Of a DNA stretch of 64,000 bases, positions 42,251 to 51,085 are shown piece by piece; position 1 is the stretch's first letter, and each line of letters opens with the position of its first letter. The position numbers were made by a program, and so were the translations under genes. Under the pieces are notes generated by a model that searched no databases, was not told the origin of the DNA, and saw nothing but the letters and a program-made list of their open reading frames with translations. Source of the stretch: JAVSMW01 sp032027005. Lineage in GTDB: Bacteria; Bacillota; Thermincolia; Thermincolales; UBA2595. The DNA lies in contig JAVSMW010000009.1 in NCBI GenBank assembly GCA_032027005.1, positions 132,673 through 196,672 on the forward strand, given 5' to 3'.

Positions 42251-44596
42251 TTATTTGGTCTGCCATTTTAGAAAAAATACATAAGGCTCCTGACCTGTCA
42301 GGATGTCGTTTTTTGATCCCAGAATGAAGGTTGTGGATGATTTATTTCTGTTAATAGGCTGTAAAAAAACGACTTTTCTAGCTGCCTCATATGGTTTTAG
42401 CCGGATTGGCGCAGATAGTGGTATCCGGTATCTCCCCGACAGTTCCCGAAAAACCCGATCCCCCTGCTTGGCGATGGGGTCAGCCAGGAGAAAAATATCG
42501 TCCAGCGGCCCGCTGTTCTTGACAGTAATAAATAAGCGGGTTTCAATTTCGGCAAATTCAACTTTCTCAACTTGGACAATACGTCCGTGTTGGTTTACAG
42601 TTTGCCCAGGGAAAACAGTGAATAGCGAAGGCGACAGGATTGACCAGGGGTCTTCGATAGTTTCAACTTTGTCGGCAATAATAAAGGGAGTTTGCTCGTT
42701 TTCAGAGGTTTTTACAGAATTCTGCAAGCTTCCTGATATTTTTAAAAAGGTAGCATTTTTTAGCGCATCTGTTGACCCCGTGAATTTAACGAGAACATTT
42801 TCAAACTCTGTCCGGCCTTTCGGAAGAACCATTAAACTCAGTTGGGAGCTTTGATTATCGATTTTAGTTATTTTATCGATTCTGCCTACCAGGTTGACCG
42901 GGAGACCGATATATACCCTGGGGTCGGCAATCAGCAGTGTCAGATTATCATTATTAAAACCGTATTGCTTGGTTAGAATTACCTGCTCTGAAAGCTCGCG
43001 AGAGTCTTTATACACCTGGTAACCAAGAATACCAAAGAAGATTATCAGACTTGCAATTGTGATCGCAGAAAATGTAGACTTAGGGGTTTTCAAAAGATGC
43101 CTTAAAAAAACCGGCAGGTGTTTTAGCCATCTCTTCTCGGTCGGAATTGTCAATTTCCTGGAGTGGCGCAAATCGTCGATGGCCTGGGAAAATGAAACCA
43201 TATCCGGAAACCTGTCTTCGGGGTTTTTCTCTAGTGATTTTGTAATAACATACTCGAGTTCCGGTGAAATTTCGGGGTTTAATTTACTCGGTGATACCGG
43301 TTCTAAATAAGTGATTTTATGAACTACTTCACCCAAGTGTTCACCTTCGAATGGCATCTGTCCTGTTACCAGGTAGTATAATAACACTCCCGTCGCAAAG
43401 ATATCAGATTTTACAGTCACCGGCTGCCCGGTAACCTGTTCAGGCGACATGGTCAAAGGTGTACCGGCACTGGTCTGGTCTATAGTGAGGTCAGTTGAAT
43501 TTAGCAGCTTGGCAATCCCGAAATCAGTTACTTTAATTATACCGTCAGTTGAGATCATAACATTTGACGGCTTCAAATCTCTGTGAATAACCTGATTACT
43601 GTGGGCATAATCCAGAGCTTTGCTGATATCACTGATAATCCTCAGGGCTTCATTTACGGAAACGGTGCTGGTTTTGACAAACTGCTCCAGTGTTTGTCCG
43701 TCTATCATTTCCATGGTAATGCAATACTCACCGGATTCTTCGTAAAAATCATGGACTTTGACAATATTTTCATGACTGAGGCTTGATGCAATCTGGGCTT
43801 CCCGGTAAAATCTCTGGACAGCCGCTGAAGACATTTGATGATGCAGTGGCAGTTTCTTTACCGCTACTTCCTGGTCTAGTTTATAATCAAAAGCCCGGTA
43901 AACCACACCAAAATTACCGCGGCCAATTTCTTCAAATATCTCATACCGACCTTCTTTAGTACTGCATAATTCTTTAAGCTGTTCAGGTGAAAAGTAGTTA
44001 GTTTGGTCTCTTTGGTCTACAGGAATAAGCAAATCCGCGAATTGCTTAATATCGTCGTCAGTGTAGCTCGCCCCTTCTCTGGCCAGGATATAATTCACAA
44101 TTTCGTTCAGGGGCAGTACCCTTACCCTACCTATAAAACCTGGTTTGTCATATACCATTTTGGAAAGATCAATTTCTTCCGGCACAAAGACAACAATGGG
44201 GTAAATTTTAAAGCTTACTTTTCGTCCAGTCTGGTGAGCCAATCTTGAACCTAGTTGAGCTTTCACTACCTTGCCATACTGGTTAACCTGGTTGGCTGGG
44301 TTGCCGATTTTAACATTGCGGTTTTTTCCGGTCCTTTTCCGCACCTGCACCCAGTTGCCCATCATTCCGCCCAGAATAGTCCCTTGCATGTTCTTGGTTT
44401 CTATTACAAAAACACCGTTGGGGCCAATAACGACATGGTCAATGTCAAAAGTGGCGCCATGATAATAAAGCCGGGGAGAGTTCAGGATGACATAGCTGTC
44501 AGGTAAATTTTCCGCAAGAAAACTGGACACCATTTCCTCGCCTGGCTGTCCGTATAAACCTGATATTTTTGAAACCTGCTTCAGTATTTGGCCCAT
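42251..44596 (-). CDS. NERD nuclease-like domain fused to Ser/Thr kinase
   Basis: A 781-residue protein. Residues 15-130 form a NERD (nuclease-related) domain with the PD-D/ExK-like residues D53, E66 and K68 (DIDHVVIGPNGVFVIETKN). Residues 219-480 are a Hanks-type kinase with glycine loop IGRGNFGVVY, K247, catalytic HRDLKPSN (D340) and DFG 358-360. A membrane helix follows near 515-535 with an extracytoplasmic tail of about 240 residues of unknown type. Both catalytic motif sets look intact. NERD-kinase fusions are known, but the role (nucleic-acid sensing, defence, stress signalling) is undetermined. It is a single gene. Confidence 0.88.
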   Translation of the reverse strand: MGQILKQVSKISGLYGQPGEEMVSSFLAENLPDSYVILNSPRLYYHGATFDIDHVVIGPNGVFVIETKNMQGTILGGMMGNWVQVRKRTGKNRNVKIGNPANQVNQYGKVVKAQLGSRLAHQTGRKVSFKIYPIVVFVPEEIDLSKMVYDKPGFIGRVRVLPLNEIVNYILAREGASYTDDDIKQFADLLIPVDQRDQTNYFSPEQLKELCSTKEGRYEIFEEIGRGNFGVVYRAFDYKLDQEVAVKKLPLHHQMSSAAVQRFYREAQIASSLSHENIVKVHDFYEESGEYCITMEMIDGQTLEQFVKTSTVSVNEALRIISDISKALDYAHSNQVIHRDLKPSNVMISTDGIIKVTDFGIAKLLNSTDLTIDQTSAGTPLTMSPEQVTGQPVTVKSDIFATGVLLYYLVTGQMPFEGEHLGEVVHKITYLEPVSPSKLNPEISPELEYVITKSLEKNPEDRFPDMVSFSQAIDDLRHSRKLTIPTEKRWLKHLPVFLRHLLKTPKSTFSAITIASLIIFFGILGYQVYKDSRELSEQVILTKQYGFNNDNLTLLIADPRVYIGLPVNLVGRIDKITKIDNQSSQLSLMVLPKGRTEFENVLVKFTGSTDALKNATFLKISGSLQNSVKTSENEQTPFIIADKVETIEDPWSILSPSLFTVFPGQTVNQHGRIVQVEKVEFAEIETRLFITVKNSGPLDDIFLLADPIAKQGDRVFRELSGRYRIPLSAPIRLKPYEAARKVVFLQPINRNKSSTTFILGSKNDILTGQEPYVFFLKWQTK

Positions 44597-44685
44597 ATTA
44601 GCTCCTATCAGTGTAAAATATATCTGATTTCTATCTCTTTTTTCTACAGGCTCTTAGATAAATCCTTCTTGTTGATATTTCCAAC

Positions 44686-44714
44686 TTGACATCACATAAG
44701 TTTTCAGGTATATT
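44686..44714 (+). promoter_or_regulatory. Sigma-A promoter of tRNA-Arg
   Basis: TTGACA (44686-44691), 17-base spacer, TATATT (44709-44714), about 20 bases before the tRNA 5' end. Confidence 0.8.
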
Positions 44715-44734
44715 TATTATTGTTCCTCAAGCAG

Positions 44735-44809
44735 GCGCCCGTAGCTCAGTGGATAGAGCACAGGTCTCCGGAACCTGGAGCGTAGGTTCGATTCCTACCG
44801 GGCGCACCA
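44735..44809 (+). tRNA. tRNA-Arg (anticodon CCG)
   Basis: Complete cloverleaf: acceptor GCGCCCG / CGGGCGC, D stem GCTC / GAGC, anticodon stem CAGGT / ACCTG with loop CTCCGGA (anticodon CCG, codon CGG), T arm with GGTTCGATTCC. The 3' CCA is encoded. It has its own promoter, and a terminator follows at 44863-44902. Confidence 0.97.
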
Positions 44810-44862
44810 TTTAACTAACATATATTTAATATTGTAAATATAATATTTGTCAATAACATGGT

Positions 44863-44902
44863 AAACGCTGGATCCTTAAAATAAAGGATGCCAGCGTTTT
44901 TA
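44863..44902 (+). terminator. Terminator after tRNA-Arg
   Basis: AAACGCTGG-ATCCTT / AAGGAT-CCAGCGTTT hairpin (small bulge) with a T tract on the plus strand. It also lies just after the stop of the small minus-strand frame at 44905. Confidence 0.85.
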
Positions 44903-44904
44903 GG

Positions 44905-45024
44905 TTATTCATCTTTTTCTCGAATCGTTGTTTCATTCGTCAAAGGATTGTTTTCAGCATCAACAATAACGATTGACTCTAACCCAATTTCTTCAAGAAT
45001 CCGGTTAATAAGCTCTTTTGACAA
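44905..45024 (-). CDS. Small hypothetical protein
   Basis: A 39-residue frame (SKELINRILEEIGLESIVIVDAENN..) from a TTG at 45024 seven bases after GGGGGG; an in-frame ATG at 45039 would give 44 residues but lacks a site. The C-terminus is charged (REKDE). No family recognised. Protein-like composition, the ribosome site and the adjacent terminator support it only moderately. Confidence 0.4.
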   Translation of the reverse strand: MSKELINRILEEIGLESIVIVDAENNPLTNETTIREKDE

Positions 45025-45126
45025 GTCATATCCCCCCATTACGCCATTAATTGCAGATAAGATATCATATGCAAATGAAAGAATATTTGTGACTGGTATT
45101 TTTTACTTTATGAAATTTTTTGCTGA

Positions 45127-45795
45127 CTATTGCTCTCTGCACATTTCTGTTAAAGGGCATTCGGCACATTTAGGTTTTTTGTTGCTGCAAAACCTGTTTC
45201 CTACACCAACTATCAGGGCATGATACTCGTTGTAAAACTGAACATTGGATGGAAGATGATGCATAAAATATTTTTGCATTTCTTCATAAGTGATGTCCTC
45301 TTTAAATAAGCCCAGCCTGGAGAAGATCCTCCTAGTATAAGCGTCGACTACAAACGATGGCATATTAGCCGCATAAAGGATTATACTGTCTGCAGTTTCC
45401 GGACCAATGCCGTATAAGCTTAGAAGTTCTTCTCTTAGTTTGGCCTGATCTTTTCCTAAAAATGCAGTTAAATCTCCTCTGTATTTCTCTACTACATGAT
45501 TAACAAAGGCCTTGAGTTTTTTGGTCTTTTGCCTGTAATAAAGGGTAGGAATAATACATTTTTCAATTTCTTCCTGTACTGCCTGATGCATTTTATGAAA
45601 GTCCAGTAGCCCCGCGCTTTCTAGATTTTCAATAGCCTTAGCTACATTTTTCCAAGATACGCTCTGAGTTAGGATGGCCCCTACACATATTTCGAAGTCA
45701 CTTTCCCCCGGCCACCATCCCCGGGGACCGAAATGTGCGAACATTTTATCATAAATTTGATGAAGCTTTTGTTTAATTAAATTGTCACTATTCAT
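45127..45795 (-). CDS. HhH-GPD DNA glycosylase, MagIII-like
   Basis: A 222-residue base-excision-repair glycosylase of the endonuclease III fold. The helix-hairpin-helix reads LLSLYGIGPETADSIIL: the lysine used by endonuclease III (GVGRKTA) is a glutamate here, while the catalytic aspartate is present (VVDAYTRRI). This matches the COG2231/MagIII subgroup that removes alkylated bases without lyase activity. The C-terminal C-x6-C-x2-C-x5-C (CSNKKPKCAECPLTEMC) ligates a 4Fe-4S cluster. The ATG at 45795 overlaps the upstream gene by 8 bp, consistent with coupled translation. Confidence 0.85.
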   Translation of the reverse strand: MNSDNLIKQKLHQIYDKMFAHFGPRGWWPGESDFEICVGAILTQSVSWKNVAKAIENLESAGLLDFHKMHQAVQEEIEKCIIPTLYYRQKTKKLKAFVNHVVEKYRGDLTAFLGKDQAKLREELLSLYGIGPETADSIILYAANMPSFVVDAYTRRIFSRLGLFKEDITYEEMQKYFMHHLPSNVQFYNEYHALIVGVGNRFCSNKKPKCAECPLTEMCREQ

Positions 45796-46081
45796 ATTTA
45801 GCCCAACGGCGCCGGTTGCGTTCCGTGTCTTTTTCTTCCCAATCACTGCAAGCCGTAATTTTGCTGCGCTCTTCTCGGCTGAAACGACAGCGTCCTGATC
45901 GTTTTCGACATTTGTCACATATATTATCGATTTTTAAAAGGCTTTGGTCAGAAGCACACGCTATTTCCATGATGCTTTCCACTTTATGCCGGCAGTCGGC
46001 ACACACCCAGTACTCCCTGGCTTTTCCTTCCTCAGAAGCATATGCCTCTTTTTTACATAATGCACATTTTTTCATAGACAC
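45788..46081 (-). CDS. Small cysteine-rich, zinc-ribbon-like protein
   Basis: A 97-residue protein with several CxxC-type pairs: CALC and CADC in the N-terminal half, then CDKCRKRSGRC. The C-terminus is very basic (TERNRRRWAKYE). No family recognised; it could be a zinc-binding nucleic-acid protein. The GTG at 46081 has GGAG six bases upstream and fits better than the ATG two codons later. It overlaps the glycosylase gene and follows the membrane-protein gene by 3 bp, so the three form an operon. Confidence 0.65.
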   Translation of the reverse strand: MSMKKCALCKKEAYASEEGKAREYWVCADCRHKVESIMEIACASDQSLLKIDNICDKCRKRSGRCRFSREERSKITACSDWEEKDTERNRRRWAKYE

Positions 46082-46084
46082 TTT

Positions 46085-46582
46085 TCACTCCAATGTTTCT
46101 TCAGTGGGCATAACCTCCCCGGAATTGCATGGGGGTTCATAAATATAAGAAACAGAACCGATAACTGCAACAATTAACATCAGAATGTTCCAAAAGCCTG
46201 TCCCGGTATATTTAAAAATTTCATTTGCCCGAAATAGTTTATGTGGTGCGGCAAACCATTGACTAAAGTTAATTCCATAAGCATATAACAATGTGGCTCC
46301 TAACAGCCCCAACCATAGAAGAAGCAGCTTGTATTTAGGGTAATTAAACCTATATCCTTTGGTGGGCAGTGAACTAAAAGCGTTAAGAATCACCGATTTG
46401 CTAAAGCCCTTCAAAATACCGGCGGCGATTCCTGTCGGAATAAGCAATGCCACGAAATTTTCCGTATGAGGATTAAATTCAAACAGGAGGATGGCTGCAG
46501 TCAGGCCGGAAATCATCCCGATCAGCATATCCCTGGCGATTAAGACCAAAACATGCAGTAATCTATTTAGTTTATGTCCCAT
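46085..46582 (-). CDS. Membrane protein of unknown function
   Basis: A 165-residue integral membrane protein with four hydrophobic helices (DMLIGMISGLTAAILLF, FVALLIPTGIAAGIL, LLLLWLGLLGATLLYAYGI, FWNILMLIVAVIGSVSYIY) and a short acidic tail. I do not recognise a family. First gene of a three-gene operon with the cysteine-rich protein and the glycosylase; it lies 32 bp downstream of the LysR gene. Confidence 0.65.
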   Translation of the reverse strand: MGHKLNRLLHVLVLIARDMLIGMISGLTAAILLFEFNPHTENFVALLIPTGIAAGILKGFSKSVILNAFSSLPTKGYRFNYPKYKLLLLWLGLLGATLLYAYGINFSQWFAAPHKLFRANEIFKYTGTGFWNILMLIVAVIGSVSYIYEPPCNSGEVMPTEETLE

Positions 46583-46614
46583 GTAATCCCTGCTCCGTTT
46601 CTCCCAGTAGGTAT

Positions 46615-47508
46615 CTAATATTTTTGTGACCGCAGGTACTTCAGAAAAGCCTTAACTGCATGGCTCTGGTACTTATTTTTGTTCCAGGCCAGGAAAAGAG
46701 GTCTTTCTAACCTGAAACCAGCTAACTTGATTTTTCTTATTTTCCCTAATTCAAGAGCATCCTGGCAAGCCAGGCGGGATACAACACTAACCCCTAAGCC
46801 GCTTTGGACAGCAGTGATGATGGCCCTGGTACTGCCGAATTCCATCCCTACTTTCAATTTTCTGATGTCAACTCCCTGTTTTTTAAGTTCTTCCAAAAAA
46901 AACATGCGGGTTCCTGAATCAGCTTCTCTTAATAGAAGGTTTGTTCTAGCCAAATCTCCCAGGGTTATAATATCAGGCATTTTTTTGTCTGAAATACTGG
47001 CGATGACTATTAGTTCATCCCTTTTAAACTCTTCCAGATGAAGCGCTTCATTTTTGATCATGGCTCCAATCATACCTATATCTGCAGTCCGGTTAAGCAG
47101 TTGCTCGGCTACCTGCCCGGTATCAGCAATTCTAAGAGTTAATTCTACCCCCGGACATAATTTGTTAAAATCACCCAACAGATTTGGCAGCACGTATTCT
47201 CCGGGTATTGTACTGGCTGCAAGACAAAGTTTACCTTTGCGGACCCCTTTTAACTCATCAAGAGCTTCCATGAATCCAAGGTATAGAGAGATTATTTTTT
47301 GGGCTTCCTGATAAAAAATTTCCCCGGCTTCGGTCAAAACTATATTTTTATCATTTCTTTCCAAAAGACAGATTTCCAGTCTTTCTTCCAGGGCCTTTAT
47401 TTGGGCACTAACAGCCGGTTGAGTCATATACAGGGTTTTAGCAGCCTTCGTAAAGCTTTTATTTTCGGCAACAGTCACGAAGGCCTTTAATTGACGCAAA
47501 CTAAACAT
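46615..47508 (-). CDS. LysR-family transcriptional regulator
   Basis: A 297-residue LysR regulator: N-terminal winged helix LRQLKAFVTVAENKSFTKAAKTLYMTQPAVSAQIKALE, then a periplasmic-binding-type effector domain (LAASTIPGEYVLPNLLGDF..). The STIPGEY-LP segment resembles regulators annotated with selenium or sulfur metabolism (CysB/CysL-like), which would be of interest in a genome with selenoproteins, but the target and effector cannot be told from this window. No divergently oriented target gene is next to it. Confidence 0.85.
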   Translation of the reverse strand: MFSLRQLKAFVTVAENKSFTKAAKTLYMTQPAVSAQIKALEERLEICLLERNDKNIVLTEAGEIFYQEAQKIISLYLGFMEALDELKGVRKGKLCLAASTIPGEYVLPNLLGDFNKLCPGVELTLRIADTGQVAEQLLNRTADIGMIGAMIKNEALHLEEFKRDELIVIASISDKKMPDIITLGDLARTNLLLREADSGTRMFFLEELKKQGVDIRKLKVGMEFGSTRAIITAVQSGLGVSVVSRLACQDALELGKIRKIKLAGFRLERPLFLAWNKNKYQSHAVKAFLKYLRSQKY

Positions 47509-47565
47509 TGTAAACTCTCCGTTAGATTATTATAATATTTTCTTGTTAATTCGATAACTAAATCA

Positions 47566-48372
47566 TTATTCCTCCATTTGGGATTCCGTACATTTCTGTA
47601 AAAATCTTTTGCAGAGTTCAAAGGTTCGGGAATCTTGCCCTGTGGCCAAAAAATGTACCCTTTCTTCTATAGGGGCGACAATGCTGGTTTCACTCAGCAA
47701 ATCACCATCCGTCAATATTCGCACTAAATGCCGGACAGTACCGGCATTGCCGTCGACAATATTAATTTCAGGCCCGATAATCTCCTGCAGGTCTCTCTTA
47801 ATAAAACAATAGTGTGTACACCCTAAGACAACTGAGGAGACTTCAGACATTGAAATATTTGCCCACAGTTTTTGCAGGTATTTTTTTATCTCCTCCTGGT
47901 CTTCCCCTTCAATAAGCTCTGCCAATCCACCGCAGGGCAATGGTAAAATGGGAACTTCAGGACTATACCGGTTGAACAGTGAATTAAACTTCTCTTCTTT
48001 TAAGGTGAGGGGAGTTGCCATTACTACTATTTTGCCCTTTCTCCCATTCTCTACAGCCGGTTTAACAGCCGGTTCCATACCGATGACGGGTATGGTATAC
48101 CTTTCTCTGATACTGGTAATGGCCGCACTGGTAGCAGTATTACAGGCTACTACCAATGCTTTGACTCCTTTGTCGACAATCATATTAGCCACCTTTAAAG
48201 ATAATTCCCGCACGTGTGCTTGGGTTTTAGTCCCATATGGGGCATTAGCTGAATCCGCTGCATATATAAATCGTTCATTGGGCAGTGTCCTGAGCATATC
48301 TGAGAGCACACTGATTCCGCCGATGCCCGAATCAAAAACGCCAATTGGCAGCAATTTATGTTCGTTGTTCAT
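47566..48372 (-). CDS. murI: Glutamate racemase
   Basis: Supplies D-glutamate for peptidoglycan. 268 residues with both catalytic cysteines: VACNTATS and LGCTHYCF, plus the N-terminal FDSGIGG and a YAADSANAPYG loop. The ATG at 48372 (MNNEHKLLPIG) has GGGAG nine bases upstream; a longer frame to 48411 lacks a site. Single gene between the LysR gene and a type-C repeat. Confidence 0.95.
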   Translation of the reverse strand: MNNEHKLLPIGVFDSGIGGISVLSDMLRTLPNERFIYAADSANAPYGTKTQAHVRELSLKVANMIVDKGVKALVVACNTATSAAITSIRERYTIPVIGMEPAVKPAVENGRKGKIVVMATPLTLKEEKFNSLFNRYSPEVPILPLPCGGLAELIEGEDQEEIKKYLQKLWANISMSEVSSVVLGCTHYCFIKRDLQEIIGPEINIVDGNAGTVRHLVRILTDGDLLSETSIVAPIEERVHFLATGQDSRTFELCKRFLQKCTESQMEE

Positions 48373-48457
48373 TAGACTTTTCTCCCGATGATTAGAATTT
48401 GCTTTAAACATATGTGATACCTATTGTCTTATTGTACCTCTTTTTCGTTTAAAAGAA

Positions 48458-48514
48458 AACCGCAGAGACGCAGAGGGAGTAATGTTTCTCTGCGCCTCTG
48501 TGCACTCTGCGGTA
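48458..48514. repeat. Inverted-repeat element, type C copy 5
   Basis: ACCGCAGAG / CTCTGCGGT termini with inner CAGAGG / CCTCTG pairing form a compact hairpin of about 55 bp between adk and murI; possibly also a terminator for adk. Confidence 0.6.
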
Positions 48515-48541
48515 ATTTTTATTATTTTTAAACTATAGTAA

Positions 48542-49186
48542 CTACTTCTTTAAGGCGGCCAGAATATCTTTTAAAACCAGATCGATATCCTGGTCACCAT
48601 TGATGTTGATGAGGACGCCCTTTTTCTGGTAGTAATCTATCAGCGGCTGGGTTTGAGCCTCATATACGTCAAGTCTGTTGGAAACAGTTTCTTCATTATC
48701 GTCAGAACGCTGATACAGTTCACCGCCACAGCTGTCACAAACCCCGTTTTTCTGCGGAACATTAAAAAGCACATGGAAACTGGCACCACAGGCTTTGCAT
48801 ACACGCCGTCCCGTTAACCTGGCCATCAGGCGCTCACGCGGTACTTCGATATTGATAACTCCATCGAGCTTAATCCCCATAGAAGCAAGGGTATTACTAA
48901 GAGCGTCAGCCTGAGGTAATGTCCTCGGGAATCCATCAAGTAAAAATCCCTTGGCACAGTCAGGCTGTGACAAGCGGTCTTTGACCATACCAACCACAAC
49001 TTCGTCAGGAACAAGTTGACCCTTATCCATGTATTCTTTAGCCTTATTGCCCATTTCAGTGCCTTCTTTAATAGCTGCTCTGAACATATCGCCTGTTGAG
49101 ATATGAGTGATGTCAAGGTCTTTAACCAGTCTTTCGGCCTGAGTCCCTTTACCGGCTCCCGGCGGCCCCATAATCATTAACTTCAA
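48542..49186 (-). CDS. adk: Adenylate kinase
   Basis: Interconverts ATP + AMP and 2 ADP. 214 residues, long (zinc-lid) type: Walker A GPPGAGKGT at 7-15, GFPRT motif LDGFPRTLPQA, and lid cysteines CKACG / CDSCGG that bind zinc, as in Gram-positive enzymes. Unusually it is not next to secY or ribosomal genes. Confidence 0.97.
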   Translation of the reverse strand: MKLMIMGPPGAGKGTQAERLVKDLDITHISTGDMFRAAIKEGTEMGNKAKEYMDKGQLVPDEVVVGMVKDRLSQPDCAKGFLLDGFPRTLPQADALSNTLASMGIKLDGVINIEVPRERLMARLTGRRVCKACGASFHVLFNVPQKNGVCDSCGGELYQRSDDNEETVSNRLDVYEAQTQPLIDYYQKKGVLININGDQDIDLVLKDILAALKK

Positions 49187-49335
49187 GAAACTATCCCTCC
49201 CAGAAAAAAGTAAATTCCGCTGTTTAACCTTTTCTACACAAAAATTATAACATAACTGAATTAGAAAAAAAACACACTACTGAGAAAATTCTCAATATTA
49301 ACCTAAACTCTAAAGGGTACTCTCATAAAATATTC

Positions 49336-50940
49336 TTAGCTGAGAAACGGCAGTGTGGCATTATTTAAGTGAACATCAACTACAAAGGGTTTGCTGCTTC
49401 CCAGGGCTTCTGTCAAAGCTGATGCCAACTGATCAGCTTTAGATACTACCCTGCCCTCACAACCAAAGGCCCTGGCTAAGACCGCAAAATCCGGCACTGC
49501 AGGATCATGCCCAAAAGGCAATAATCCTTGGGCCTCCATCTTGCTTTTTTCCAAATTATATTGGTGATTGTTGGCAATAACAATACACACCGGCAACTGG
49601 TATTTTACGGCAGTGGCCACTTCCCCTAAAGACATCATCAGACCTCCGTCTCCCACCAATGCAATAACCTTCTTGTCCACCTGGGATATACAGGCACTTA
49701 TAGCACCTGGTAATCCCCCCCCCATACTGCGCCAGTGGCTGGATAACAAGACTGTATGATTTTGTGCCCGAAAATAGGTATCAAACCAGTGCATAAAGCC
49801 GCCAACATCACATATTATCACAGAATCCCCCGGAACAACCCGGTGCAGTATTGTCATTAAATGAGCCGGGTGAATTGGTGTTGTATTGTTTAGTTCCTGG
49901 TTTCTGATAAGATTGTCAAGATTTTGCTTTTCACACTCTATTTTATTTAGCCAATTCTGATTTCGGTCAGGATCTACCCGTTCAATTAGGACTTTTATGA
50001 TTTGCCGGAGGTCCCCTACAATTCCCTTGGTCATTATCGAGTAGTCGATGCTTTCCTGAGTGTCGGCAATCTGGATTATTTTTGCCTGGGCCGGCAAAAA
50101 CCTTTTTTCAAAGGAAGCATTGCCAAAGAGCAGGATACAGTCAGCCTCCTGTAAGAGAGTGGGAGCATAAGCCTCTCCAATACCACCTATAACATTTGGA
50201 TGATTGTCAGGCAAAAGACCCTTGGCCTGCTGCGCAAGAATTATACCTGCATTTAGCTTTACTGCCAGGTCAAAAAAGGTTTTCCGCCATTCGGGTTTAC
50301 CTTTACCTACCATCATTAAGATTTTGCGGGATGACTGAATTAAGGCTACAGCATCTTCCAAGCCCGCAGCATAGCCGCTGCCCCATTGCGCAGTGTTTTT
50401 GGCCGCGATTTCCGGAAATTTAGGATCAGAAATTCTTTGCGTAAAAAGATCAACGGGAATTGAAACATGGGTCACAGTTTGTTCGCTTACAGCTTTGGCC
50501 AGTGCTCTTGCTGCGACCGGAATCACACTGTCAGCATTGGTCACAAGTTCTGAACTTTTTGAGACTGCCTGCATTAGGGCCTGCTGATTGATATACTGCT
50601 TGGCATTGGTGCCAAGCTTTTGGGTCTGGACTTGACCTGTGATGACCAGCACGGGGGCCTGATCAAAATATGCGTCAGCCAGACCGTTGATCAGATTTGC
50701 ACAGCCGGGACCAGATGTGGCTACACAAACACCGGCTTTTCCAGTGAGCTTGGCATGGTAGGAAGCCATAAAAGCAGCACTGGATTCATGGGCCGCCCCG
50801 TAATACTTAATCTCTGTCTGTTTGCCCAGAGCATCAAAAAAAGGAAAAACTGCGTCTCCCAAAACTCCGAATATTGTATTTAGGCCATTTAGAGACAAAA
50901 ACTTAATAAGAGCTTCTGCAACTGTAATGTTTTGCACCAT
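49336..50940 (-). CDS. Thiamine-diphosphate-dependent enzyme, acetolactate-synthase-like
   Basis: A 534-residue enzyme of the pyruvate oxidase/acetolactate synthase family. The N-terminal half holds the cofactor-activating glutamate in YGAAHESSAAFMA; the C-terminal half has the TPP/Mg motif GDGGLMMSLGEVATAVKYQLPVCIVIANN. The FAD-like central domain is present. The 2-oxoacid substrate is not identifiable, and no ilvN-type regulatory subunit is nearby. The ATG at 50940 follows GGAAG. It is divergent from the Gfo/Idh/MocA gene by 145 bp. Confidence 0.85.
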   Translation of the reverse strand: MVQNITVAEALIKFLSLNGLNTIFGVLGDAVFPFFDALGKQTEIKYYGAAHESSAAFMASYHAKLTGKAGVCVATSGPGCANLINGLADAYFDQAPVLVITGQVQTQKLGTNAKQYINQQALMQAVSKSSELVTNADSVIPVAARALAKAVSEQTVTHVSIPVDLFTQRISDPKFPEIAAKNTAQWGSGYAAGLEDAVALIQSSRKILMMVGKGKPEWRKTFFDLAVKLNAGIILAQQAKGLLPDNHPNVIGGIGEAYAPTLLQEADCILLFGNASFEKRFLPAQAKIIQIADTQESIDYSIMTKGIVGDLRQIIKVLIERVDPDRNQNWLNKIECEKQNLDNLIRNQELNNTTPIHPAHLMTILHRVVPGDSVIICDVGGFMHWFDTYFRAQNHTVLLSSHWRSMGGGLPGAISACISQVDKKVIALVGDGGLMMSLGEVATAVKYQLPVCIVIANNHQYNLEKSKMEAQGLLPFGHDPAVPDFAVLARAFGCEGRVVSKADQLASALTEALGSSKPFVVDVHLNNATLPFLS

Positions 50941-51085
50941 CAGAGCTTCCTTTCCTTCTGAATCTATTTTAGCTTTGCCCGATTGCTGCCAGGCATATTC
51001 CGATTTACGCATAACTCGCCCGGTCTTAGAAAAAAATAATTGTCAGAGCTTATGCTTAAAAACTATGTTGAAAGGAGATTTAAAA

